From the NCBI GenBank assembly GCA_964439135.1, contig CAYTNN010000008.1, forward strand, positions 1 through 40,841: 40,841 nucleotides of DNA, in the 5' to 3' direction. The DNA is from JAFGPJ01 sp964439135. Its GTDB lineage: Bacteria > Planctomycetota > Phycisphaerae > Sedimentisphaerales > Anaerobacaceae. The position numbers and the translations under genes are program-made. Of this stretch, positions 25,663 through 32,960 are shown piece after piece (within the stretch, counting starts at the first letter, position 1; each line of letters begins with the position of its first letter). Below the pieces are notes generated by a model. The model made no database searches, was not told the DNA's origin, and saw nothing but the letters and a program-made list of their open reading frames with translations.

Positions 25663-27096
25663 TCAATTACCTCCAGTTGGCTGTTGCTTTCGAGTAAGCA
25701 GGCTGACGACTATCAGGCATATAACTGAAAGCGTGATAGCAGGCAGGACTGCGTCGAGTTCCGCCATATCTCCAGGCAAGCTGTTTCGAATAAAATCGAC
25801 TTCCGACCACAATAGAGTCACTACAGTACCAGTGGCGATTGAGCAAATAGCTCCGGTTTTTGTTGCCTTTTTCCAGAACAGAGCAGCCACCAGTACAGGA
25901 GTAACAGAGGAGCCATAGATCGTATACGCATAGAGCGCTTTCTTGAAAAAACCGGTGGTTTCGGCAAAGGCATGAGTCACCATATACGCGATTACGCCGA
26001 AGCCAAGTACAAGGATTCTGCTGATAAATACTACCTTCTTCTGACTGGCCTTAGGATTAATATAGGCCGAATAGACGTCGTTTATAAAAGTAGTGGCAGG
26101 CACAAGAAGAAACGAATCCGCAGTTGAGACAATAACACCGACAACAGTAATCATGAACAGAAGGCCAAGGGCGAAAGGCATATGATGACGTGCCGCATAG
26201 ATCAGTATGTATCTGCCGTTTGCCGGATCCGGTGTCATACTGCCGGCAACCCATGCCGAGCCGATGATTAACAGTTCGATTATAAGGGCCGCGAAGATCA
26301 GGACAATAACGGCCCGTCTGGCTCCCTGTGCGTTGCGGCTGGCAAAAATACGCTGATATTGATTAGCATCACCCATAACAAGAAGAAACGTGGGCAGAAG
26401 ATAATTGATAATCTGAACCGGGGAATAAACACCCCAGAACTGCATATGTGACGTTCTGCCTTCCATGGCTTCGTATGCGGCCTGCATACCGGCAAAGCCG
26501 CCAGCTTTGATTAAAAGGACCGGAAAGGCAATCAGCAGCGAGACGGTAATGATTGTCCCGGTGACAATGTCCATACTGGCAAGACTTTTCAGGCCGGCCA
26601 GCATAGTATAAACGATTATGAACGATCCTGCGATTATTGTAGCAGTTTCCTTGGTCACAGTATATCCGCTGATGACTTCTATCACGGCACCTCCGGCGTT
26701 GAACTGATAGCTGACGATTACCATATAGGCCATTATAAGGGCAATAACGGCCAGGAACCGCGCGACCGGACCGAATCTCGAACCGATTATCTCAGGGACA
26801 CTCGAAGCTTCGATATTACGTGCCCTTGTGGCGATAAACGACAATAGAATCATGCCTGTGAAGGTACCGAAAGGAATGATCAGAGCCGCAGCGCCGGTGC
26901 GATAGGCCTCTTCGGCATTGCCGACGATAGAACCGGTCCCGATCCAGACAGCGAGCATCGTCAAGACCATAACCCACGGAGAAAGCGTGCGACCCGCTAT
27001 GGCAAAATCCTGTTGGGTTTTGACCTGGCGTGATTTGTAGATGCCGATGCCTGCAAGGATAAACAAGTAGATGAATATCGCAATCAAATAGACCAT
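25663..27096 (-). CDS. Sodium:solute symporter family (SSS) transporter
   Basis: 477 residues with about 13 hydrophobic helices over the whole length. The first helix (MVYLIAIFIYLFILAGIGIY) and the following FAIAGRTLSPWVMVLTMLAVWIGTGSIVGNAEEAYRTG are typical of the SSS/PutP-like fold, where this loop contributes the Na+ site. The later stretch STADSFLLVPATTFINDVY is the usual conserved TM8-9 motif. Such carriers import proline, sugars, pantothenate or other small solutes with Na+. Substrate cannot be read directly; its place between an ACE-like peptidase and an Xaa-Pro aminopeptidase favours proline, hydroxyproline or small peptides. It begins 52 bases after the peptidase gene and is followed by the aminopeptidase after three bases. 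Confidence 0.92.
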   Translation of the reverse strand: MVYLIAIFIYLFILAGIGIYKSRQVKTQQDFAIAGRTLSPWVMVLTMLAVWIGTGSIVGNAEEAYRTGAAALIIPFGTFTGMILLSFIATRARNIEASSVPEIIGSRFGPVARFLAVIALIMAYMVIVSYQFNAGGAVIEVISGYTVTKETATIIAGSFIIVYTMLAGLKSLASMDIVTGTIITVSLLIAFPVLLIKAGGFAGMQAAYEAMEGRTSHMQFWGVYSPVQIINYLLPTFLLVMGDANQYQRIFASRNAQGARRAVIVLIFAALIIELLIIGSAWVAGSMTPDPANGRYILIYAARHHMPFALGLLFMITVVGVIVSTADSFLLVPATTFINDVYSAYINPKASQKKVVFISRILVLGFGVIAYMVTHAFAETTGFFKKALYAYTIYGSSVTPVLVAALFWKKATKTGAICSIATGTVVTLLWSEVDFIRNSLPGDMAELDAVLPAITLSVICLIVVSLLTRKQQPTGGN

Positions 27097-27148
27097 TTGT
27101 ACTCCACATCGTATTTAGGGATCAGAATTCATCCGGGTGTCCCTGGTG

Positions 27149-28879
27149 CTAATTCACAAACTGCTCTACGAAGTATTTGGGCGTCAGCGGCTCGCCGGTT
27201 GCTCGTTTAATCATATCGTTCCAGCGATACAGGGCGCCGGGGCCAAAGACTTTTTCTCGCAGATAATCTCCGAGGATTTTCTCGCCTACATAGCTTACAT
27301 CGCGCACTGTAGGGGCAGGCCCGCGTGCCTGCCCTGGGCTACCAAATGGGGTTGCCCCTACAATGTGATGGTGCAGTTGAGAGGCCAGCAATTCACCCAT
27401 CATGTAATTGTGATAATAACACGGCGCAGATGTAAAATGCAGTTTGGAAGCCCATCCGGCGTCAACGGGTCCCGGCGGTCTTTTGATAAGCTGGTACTTT
27501 TCAACAAGCTGCCACCACAGGTTATTCAAATCCTGCTCGGGATCGGCGTAAAGCTGCTTTTCGAAGTTGTACATCACCAGTGCCCAGCGGGCAAAAAGGA
27601 CCTGCTGAAAGCGAAGATATTTTTCACTGACTTCTTCTACCTCCATCCGTTCTTTCTCAGACAGATCGAGCATCTCCTGCATCCAGGCGGCATTGCGGCT
27701 CAGCCGGCCGAAAAACATCGCTATCGCCTCGGTAGTAAAACTGTGGGCCGGCTCCCGTAGCAGCCAGGGCTCATTACGATCGTGGTATTTGCTGTAAATC
27801 GCATGGCCCAATTCGTGCAATATTGTCTCCATCCAGCGTTCAGTATCTTGAAGATTGCACAAAATACGAACATCCCCCCGCCGGTCTATATCATGGCTGA
27901 AAGCGTGCGGATATTTACCTTTACGATCGTATAAATCACTCTTAGCGAGGATGTCATCCACAGGCAGGCCGACGCCGGCATAATATTTTTCCGCCAATTC
28001 CCTGATATCCCTGTCCTTGTAATAGAAATCCAGATCCTGTTCATAAACCAGCGGGGTCCTTTGAAAGAAAGGATCATGATAATGCCACGGCATCAAATCT
28101 CCGGCGGCAATGCCGTAACTGTCCGCCAGGATGACATCCAGCTCATTCTTTAACCGGGCGAACGGTTCGGTTGTTAATTCGCAAAGCTCATCGAAAATGC
28201 GATCAAGCTCTTTTACATTCTGCTGGCCCGTGACTATTGTAAGAGTGTGATAATTATCAAAACCAACTTTTCGTGCCGCTTCGTTACGCAGCTTGACCAG
28301 CTTGATGAGATCGTCAATAATCACATCCCCCACCTGTTTGCTGGCCTTCCACGCCAGTTCCCTTTTGCGGCAATCTTTTTCCGTTGTCAAAATGTTATAG
28401 ATGTCACTCATGGTGACTTTTTTACCATCCATCGTTCCGCGAAAGCTGCTGAACTTTTCCTGGATTTTGCCGTCCAGGCCGACTATCTCTTCGAGCAGCT
28501 CCGGCGGCACCTGTTTCGGCAGGTAAGCGTAGTATAATTTATCCAACTGCCGGGCCAGCCTGGCATTTTTGATCCGGCCGGATTCTTTTATGTCCTTGAT
28601 AAAGGCGAAATCCTGAGGGTCGCTGTAGAGCCGGCTTATCTCAAGCTGTAATTCGCTGTATCTGTCATAATATTCTGTTTTGCCTTTCGTCGCTGCATCC
28701 CAATAGGCAAGATTCGCTTCTGTTGTCAAAGGTTCGACTTTTGCGACATGAGCTTCTATAAACCGCTCCAATTGTTCTTGCTTGAAGGACGCCTTACGGT
28801 GCTGCTTAGCGGCGGGCCCGCAGCCGGCAAGAAAAACAAATGCAACAAATACAGTGAGCAAAGCAGATATTCTCTCCAT
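27149..28879 (-). CDS. M2 (ACE)-like zinc metallopeptidase lipoprotein
   Basis: 576 residues from ATG 28879, chosen for GGAGG six bases upstream; the open frame continues upstream only through a repeat element. The N-terminus is a lipoprotein signal (MERISALLTVFVAFVFLAGC, Cys20). The protein is largely helical and carries HELGH (355-359) with E384 (TTEA) as third zinc ligand, within ETILHELGHAIYSKYHDR and LLREPAHSFTTEAIA, the pattern of M2 peptidyl-dipeptidase A and close M3-type relatives. It would trim dipeptides from peptides outside the cytoplasm. Residues about 506-524 are encoded by a 55-bp palindromic element inserted in frame. It follows the glycyl radical enzyme by 72 bases and precedes the symporter by 52. 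Confidence 0.87.
   Translation of the reverse strand: MERISALLTVFVAFVFLAGCGPAAKQHRKASFKQEQLERFIEAHVAKVEPLTTEANLAYWDAATKGKTEYYDRYSELQLEISRLYSDPQDFAFIKDIKESGRIKNARLARQLDKLYYAYLPKQVPPELLEEIVGLDGKIQEKFSSFRGTMDGKKVTMSDIYNILTTEKDCRKRELAWKASKQVGDVIIDDLIKLVKLRNEAARKVGFDNYHTLTIVTGQQNVKELDRIFDELCELTTEPFARLKNELDVILADSYGIAAGDLMPWHYHDPFFQRTPLVYEQDLDFYYKDRDIRELAEKYYAGVGLPVDDILAKSDLYDRKGKYPHAFSHDIDRRGDVRILCNLQDTERWMETILHELGHAIYSKYHDRNEPWLLREPAHSFTTEAIAMFFGRLSRNAAWMQEMLDLSEKERMEVEEVSEKYLRFQQVLFARWALVMYNFEKQLYADPEQDLNNLWWQLVEKYQLIKRPPGPVDAGWASKLHFTSAPCYYHNYMMGELLASQLHHHIVGATPFGSPGQARGPAPTVRDVSYVGEKILGDYLREKVFGPGALYRWNDMIKRATGEPLTPKYFVEQFVN
27308..27362. repeat. 55-bp palindromic element inside the M2-like peptidase gene
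   Basis: Begins TGTAGGGGCAGGCCCGCGTG and ends GGGTTGCCCCTACA, the same orientation and almost the same sequence as 6263-6317. It encodes the segment reading SPGQARGPAPT in the peptidase without a frame change. Confidence 0.85.
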
Positions 28880-28901
28880 AATAAACCTCCATATCAAAAT
28901 T

Positions 28902-28956
28902 TGTAGGGGCAACCCCATGTGGTTGCCCAGAGCAGGCACGCGGGCCTGCCCCTACA
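28902..28956. repeat. 55-bp palindromic element overlapping the end of the glycyl radical enzyme gene
   Basis: Same family as 6263 and 27308 but inverted. Its edge (CTG TAG GGG on the minus strand) supplies the stop codon of the glycyl radical enzyme at 28954-28952. It fills most of the spacer before the peptidase ribosome site and would form a hairpin in the operon mRNA. Confidence 0.85.
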
Positions 28957-31315
28957 GTAATCGCTGTTCGGTTCGGGCGATAATTTCGTTTTGCAGGTCC
29001 CGGCCTACTTCTACAAAGTAATCGCTGTAACCGGCGACTCTTACGATCAGGTCACGATGCTGTTCGGGATTCTGCTGGGCCTTCCTGAGCATTTCGGCGT
29101 CAATGACATTGAACTGGATATGATGGCCGTCAAGCTTGAAGTAAGACCTTATCAGATGAAGCAGCTTATCGATACCTTCGCCAGCAAGCACCTGCGGATT
29201 GAATTTCATATTCAACAGCGTTCCGCCGGTGCGTGTGTGATCAATTCTGGCCGCGGACTTGACAACAGCAGTAGGCCCTTTCGTATCTGCGCCCTGGGTC
29301 GGCGAAATACCTTCGGAGACCGGCTCGCCGCTTTTCCTGCCGTTGGGCAGCGCGCCAACCACTGAGCCAAAATAAATATGAACCGTCGTGGGAAGAAGAT
29401 TCACACGATACTTGCCCCCTTTGGTATTCGGGCGGCCGTTGAGCAGGTCGTAATAAACGTTAAAGACGTCTTCGGCGATTTCGTCCGCGTAATCATCGTC
29501 GTTGCCGTATTTGGGTGTATTGTAGAGCAGCTTTCGCCGCAGGTGTTCGTGTCCCTCGAAGTCAGCCTGCATTGCTTTTAATAATTCATCCATCAAAATA
29601 TTTTGCTCATTGAAAACATGATACTTCACCGCCGCCAGCGAATCCGTTAACGTACCGATACCAACGCCCTGGATGTAGGTCGGATTATATCTCGCTCCGC
29701 CGTTGTGGTAGTCGAGCCCGCGTGCGATGCAGTCGTCCATCACAACCGACATGAAAGGAGCTGGCATATAATTGGCATAGAGCCTTTCGACGATATTGTT
29801 GCCTTTGATTTTCAGGTCGATAAAATACCTGAGCTGCTGGCTGTAAGCATCCATGAGCTGCCGATAAGAAGTAAATTGCCGGGCGTCACCGGTTCGAGGA
29901 CCAACCTGCCCGCCCGAACTCGGATCAACGCCGTCGTTGCAGGCAAGTTCGAAAATTTTGGGCCAGTTAATGTAGCCTGTCAGGGTGCAGCTTTCCTTGC
30001 CGAACGAGCTGATCGTCACGCAGCCGCTGGGACCACCGGTACGCGCATCCGTTATGTTCTTGCCGTCCTGGAGCATCTCCTTGATGATGACATCGGTGTT
30101 GAAGACGGAAGGCTGCCCGAATCCGGTGCGGATCACTTCACAGGCGCGCTTCAGGAACCGGTCGGGATTCCTCATGCTGATTTGAATGCAGGAGCTGGGC
30201 TGGGTCAGGCGCATCTCTTCGACGACATCCAGCATCATATATGAAATATCATTGACCGCGTCACCGCCATCGGCCGGCGTTACCCCGCCGATGTTAATCA
30301 ATGCAAAGTCGGTGTAGGTTCCGCTTTGTTCCTCGGTAACACCAACTTTCGGCGGAGCGGGCTGGTTATTGAACTTTATCCAGAAACACTGCAGCAGCTC
30401 TCTGGCCTGCTGATCTGTTAAGTTTCCTTCCTGCAGGCCCTTTTCGTAGAACGGCAGCAAATGCTGGTCGAGCCGGCCCGGATTGAAGGAGTCCCATGTA
30501 TTCAATTCCGTAATCACAGACAAGTGCACGAACCAGTAGGCCTGCAATGCTTCCTGGAAATTGCGAGGAGCATCAGCCGGCACGTGCGAACATACCTCGG
30601 CAATCCGTTCCAATTCGCCACGGCGAACGGAATCGGTTTCCTGTTGTGCAAGCTGTGCCGCTTTTTCAGCGTACCTTTGAGCGAATGTAATGACGGCATC
30701 GGCACAGATATCCATCGCCTGATATTCCTGATCCTTTTCATAAGCGCGCGGATCATTGAAATAGTCGAGTTTTTTCCGGTTCTCCGTAATGTCATTTTTA
30801 AATTGCAGCATACCTTTGCGGTAAATCTTATCGTCAAGGATAGCGTGGCCGGGGGCACGCTGCTCCATAAACTCGGTGAACACTCCGGCATTAAAAGCCT
30901 GATGCCACTTTTCGTCCATCGAGCCGAAGAGTTTTTCCCGCATGGTTTTACCGGCCCAGAAAGGAATGATTCTCTCGCTGTAGATTTTTCTAACATCTTG
31001 TGAGACCACAAAGGGGGTTCTTTCCCGGCTGTTGAGTATACGCAGGTCCTCCATAGAATGGCAGCATAGCTCGGGATAAGTCGGCGTGGCTTTCGGTGCC
31101 GGACCGCGCTCGCCGACGATTAATTCGCCATCGTTGATACATATGGTTTTGTTCTCCATCAGGTGCTTGAACGACAGGGCGCGGCAGACTGCAACAGATT
31201 CACGCTGGGGAATATCACTCTGGTAGAAATCGGTCATCAGCTCCGCTCGTTCGGTTGAAATGTAAGGCCGGGTCTCAACACTTTGTTTTTTTAGTTTTTC
31301 TATTCTTTCATTCAT
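28952..31315 (-). CDS. Glycyl radical enzyme, HypD (trans-4-hydroxyproline dehydratase)-like with altered active site
   Basis: 787 residues from ATG 31315 (an upstream ATG at 31348 would overlap the activase once the gap is closed). It resembles hydroxyproline dehydratase over its length, e.g. SINDGELIVGE-like, TYPELCCHSMEDL, FTEFMEQRAPGH, ELNTWDSFNPGRLDQH and KYGNDDDYADEI. The glycyl-radical loop is VRVAGYSDYF with G762 and the thiyl Cys is C432 (GGPSGCVTISSFG). HypD-type residues D275, F337 and Y448 appear kept, but the Glu two residues after Cys, present in HypD, glycerol and choline enzymes, is T434. So the fold and radical machinery are certain, the reaction is not. Anaerobic and oxygen-sensitive by family. 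Its activase is four bases upstream; peptidase, symporter and aminopeptidase follow. Confidence 0.9.
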   Translation of the reverse strand: MNERIEKLKKQSVETRPYISTERAELMTDFYQSDIPQRESVAVCRALSFKHLMENKTICINDGELIVGERGPAPKATPTYPELCCHSMEDLRILNSRERTPFVVSQDVRKIYSERIIPFWAGKTMREKLFGSMDEKWHQAFNAGVFTEFMEQRAPGHAILDDKIYRKGMLQFKNDITENRKKLDYFNDPRAYEKDQEYQAMDICADAVITFAQRYAEKAAQLAQQETDSVRRGELERIAEVCSHVPADAPRNFQEALQAYWFVHLSVITELNTWDSFNPGRLDQHLLPFYEKGLQEGNLTDQQARELLQCFWIKFNNQPAPPKVGVTEEQSGTYTDFALINIGGVTPADGGDAVNDISYMMLDVVEEMRLTQPSSCIQISMRNPDRFLKRACEVIRTGFGQPSVFNTDVIIKEMLQDGKNITDARTGGPSGCVTISSFGKESCTLTGYINWPKIFELACNDGVDPSSGGQVGPRTGDARQFTSYRQLMDAYSQQLRYFIDLKIKGNNIVERLYANYMPAPFMSVVMDDCIARGLDYHNGGARYNPTYIQGVGIGTLTDSLAAVKYHVFNEQNILMDELLKAMQADFEGHEHLRRKLLYNTPKYGNDDDYADEIAEDVFNVYYDLLNGRPNTKGGKYRVNLLPTTVHIYFGSVVGALPNGRKSGEPVSEGISPTQGADTKGPTAVVKSAARIDHTRTGGTLLNMKFNPQVLAGEGIDKLLHLIRSYFKLDGHHIQFNVIDAEMLRKAQQNPEQHRDLIVRVAGYSDYFVEVGRDLQNEIIARTEQRLL

Positions 31316-31319
31316 ATCA

Positions 31320-32407
31320 CTAACCACCAATGTTGACTTCGAATACATATTTGCTCAGATTCTCTGCTATCGAACTCATTTGTCCCTCATCGGGAGTCTC
31401 AGTCCGCATGGATTTAATCTCACCTGTGAGTCGAGCCGATTTTTCAATCCCTCCACGGTTAAAGGGCANNNNNNNNNNNNNNNNNNNNNNNNNNNNNNNN
31501 NNNNNNNNNNNNNNNNNNNNNNNNNNNNNNNNNNNNNNNNNNNNNNNNNNNNNNNNNNNNNNNNNNNNTTAATCTCACCTGTGAGTCGAGCCGATTTTTC
31601 AATCCCTCCACGGTTAAAGGGCAGAATGTCTATCCTGCCGACTCCGGACAGTGACGCTGTAAATTTGCCCGTCGCTTCGATATTCGCCATCTCGTCATTG
31701 AAGCCGGGAATGATCGGGATCCTGATTACGATTTTCTTGCCCGCCTGCGCGATACGCCTGATATTTTCAAGAATCAAATTATTTCCTACGCCGGTAAAAC
31801 GCTTGTGCATTTCATTGTCCATGTGCTTGAGGTCACAGAGAAACAGGTCGGCCCTTTCAGCAACCGATTTCACAATCTCCGGCTCCGCGTAACAGCTCGT
31901 ATCCACCGCCGTATGTATATTCAAGGCTCGACATCGATTCAGCAGAGCCAGAAGAAAGTCCGGCTGCATCAGCGGTTCGCCTCCGGAGAACGTAACACCA
32001 CCGCCGGATTGGTCGTAGAATATGACATCCCGTTCAACTTCGGCCATGACCTCGCTAACGGTCGTTTCCCGCCCGATGATCTGCCTGGCACCGGCCAGAC
32101 AGACATCCACGCATCGGCCGCAGAGCACACATTTCTCCACGTCTGTTACAGGACGGTTTTCAACAAGCGAAACCGCCTCATGTGGACACGCCTCTGCACA
32201 TTGACCGCATCCGACACATCGGCCCTTACGAAAGCCGAGTTCGACATTAGCCTGCCAGCTTTCCGGATTATGACACCACAGGCACTTCAACGGACAACCT
32301 TTGAAAAACACTGTAGTACGGATTCCCGGGCCATCATGTATGGCGTACCTCTTGATATCGAATACAAGTCCTTTTGTATCTAATTCCGTTTGCGTGCGTT
32401 GGTGCAT
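31320..32407 (-). CDS. Glycyl radical enzyme activase (radical SAM)
   Basis: The gene spans a 100-N gap. The radical SAM cluster is C38-x3-C42-x2-C45 (GCPLKCLWC), followed by two ferredoxin-type clusters, C64-x2-C67-x2-C70-x3-C74 and C93-x2-C96-x2-C99-x3-C103, and SGGEP (141-145). This is the activase type that makes the glycyl radical on PFL-like enzymes. Read literally, the frame ends at 31376 in an unrelated tail. If the 55-bp duplication flanking the Ns is collapsed, the frame continues in phase to a TAG at 31322-31320, giving 310 residues with the normal ending KYVFEVNIGG, four bases before the enzyme start. No strong ribosome site is seen at ATG 32407. Confidence 0.9.
31414..31623. other. 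Scaffold gap (100 N) flanked by identical 55-bp sequences
   Basis: Bases 31414-31468 and 31569-31623 are identical and lie directly on each side of Ns 31469-31568. This is the signature of two contigs ending in the same 55-mer overlap joined with a placeholder gap, not of a biological duplication. Confidence 0.9.
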
Positions 32408-32418
32408 ATTAAAAGTAA

Positions 32419-32486
32419 GTAGGGTGCGAAATTTCGCACCATTTAATTACATCGATAATAGATTGGTGCGATACATCGCACCCTAC
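32419..32486. repeat. 68-bp palindromic element GTAGGGTGCGA...TCGCACCCTAC in the operon leader
   Basis: Outer inverted ends GTAGGGTGCGA / TCGCACCCTAC, with inner pairs GGTGCGAAATTTCGCACC and GGTGCGATACATCGCACC. Located between the candidate promoter at 32491-32519 and the activase start, so it would be transcribed as a hairpin. Confidence 0.8.
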
Positions 32487-32490
32487 CATC

Positions 32491-32519
32491 AGAATACAAA
32501 ATCCTGTAGTAAAAAGCAA
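32491..32519 (-). promoter_or_regulatory. Candidate promoter of the activase-glycyl radical enzyme operon
   Basis: On the minus strand TTGCTT (32519-32514), 17-base spacer, TATTCT (32496-32491). It is upstream of the 68-bp palindrome. Match to the consensus is moderate. Confidence 0.4.
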
Positions 32520-32578
32520 TTACCTTGATTGCTGTTTAGTAAATCCCCGGTTAATTGCAGGAGATGGCGGCAAAAGAA

Positions 32579-32603
32579 AACCCCCGGCGGCAAACCGGGG
32601 GTT
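32579..32603 (-). terminator. Rho-independent terminator for a minus-strand gene ending at 32613
   Basis: Stem AACCCCCGG (32579-32587) pairs with CCGGGGGTT (32595-32603) with a seven-base loop. On the minus strand it is followed by TTTTCTTTT. It lies ten bases after the TAG at 32615-32613. Confidence 0.75.
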
Positions 32604-32612
32604 ATGTAAATA

Positions 32613-32760
32613 CTATTCAGGCCGAATAAGTTTACGCCGGNNNNNNNNNNNNNNNNNNNNNNNNNNNNNNNNNNNNNNNNNNNNNNNNNNNNNNNNNNNN
32701 NNNNNNNNNNNNNNNNNNNNNNNNNNNNNNNNNNNNNNNNGCGATGGTTCCTTGTCGATG
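32613..32760 (-). CDS. Minus-strand gene mostly hidden in a 100-N gap (possible PEP-CTERM-type protein)
   Basis: Left of the gap (Ns 32641-32740) a minus-strand frame ends RRKLIRPE then TAG, followed by a terminator hairpin. Right of the gap the same strand carries a near-consensus promoter and AAGGA just before the Ns. Together these imply a small transcription unit whose coding part lies almost wholly in the missing sequence, of unknown true length. The basic RRK ending after an unseen region fits PEP-CTERM sorting tails common in planctomycetes, and repeats in such genes often break assemblies; this identity is a guess. Confidence 0.45.
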
Positions 32761-32762
32761 TG

Positions 32763-32791
32763 ATTGTAAGTTGAAATCGCCCTTGTGTCAA
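32763..32791 (-). promoter_or_regulatory. Near-consensus sigma70 promoter pointing into the second gap
   Basis: Minus strand TTGACA (32791-32786), exactly 17 bases, TACAAT (32768-32763). Downstream comes AAGGA (ribosome-site-like) right at the edge of the Ns. On its upstream side lies an AAACGTTT-centred palindrome (about 32795-32804). Confidence 0.7.
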
Positions 32792-32861
32792 ACGGAAACG
32801 TTTTTTCACGGCATGCGCCAGGCTGGACGGATTTAAACAGTAAATCGAAAGAATTTTGTGG

Positions 32862-32890
32862 TTTTGCCGGAACAAATTGTGTGTTATTAT
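32862..32890 (+). promoter_or_regulatory. Weak candidate promoter for the GH3 gene
   Basis: TATTAT at 32885-32890 with TTTGCC (32863-32868, 16-base spacer) upstream. Start would be near 32897, about 64 nt before the GH3 ATG. Confidence 0.3.
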
Positions 32891-32960
32891 CTGGCAGTTT
32901 AGAGAAAGGTTACAAAATAAAGCAAGGTGTTATTCAAGGGTAAATCGGAAAGGATTGAAA

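Noticed and set aside
31414..31623. Biological 55-bp direct repeat in the activase
   Set aside because: The copies sit exactly at both edges of a 100-N placeholder and merging them gives a normal protein, so it is an assembly overlap.
32489..32875. 128-codon minus-strand frame across the second gap
   Set aside because: It exists only because Ns are read through; it runs over the terminator and the promoter and lacks a ribosome site.
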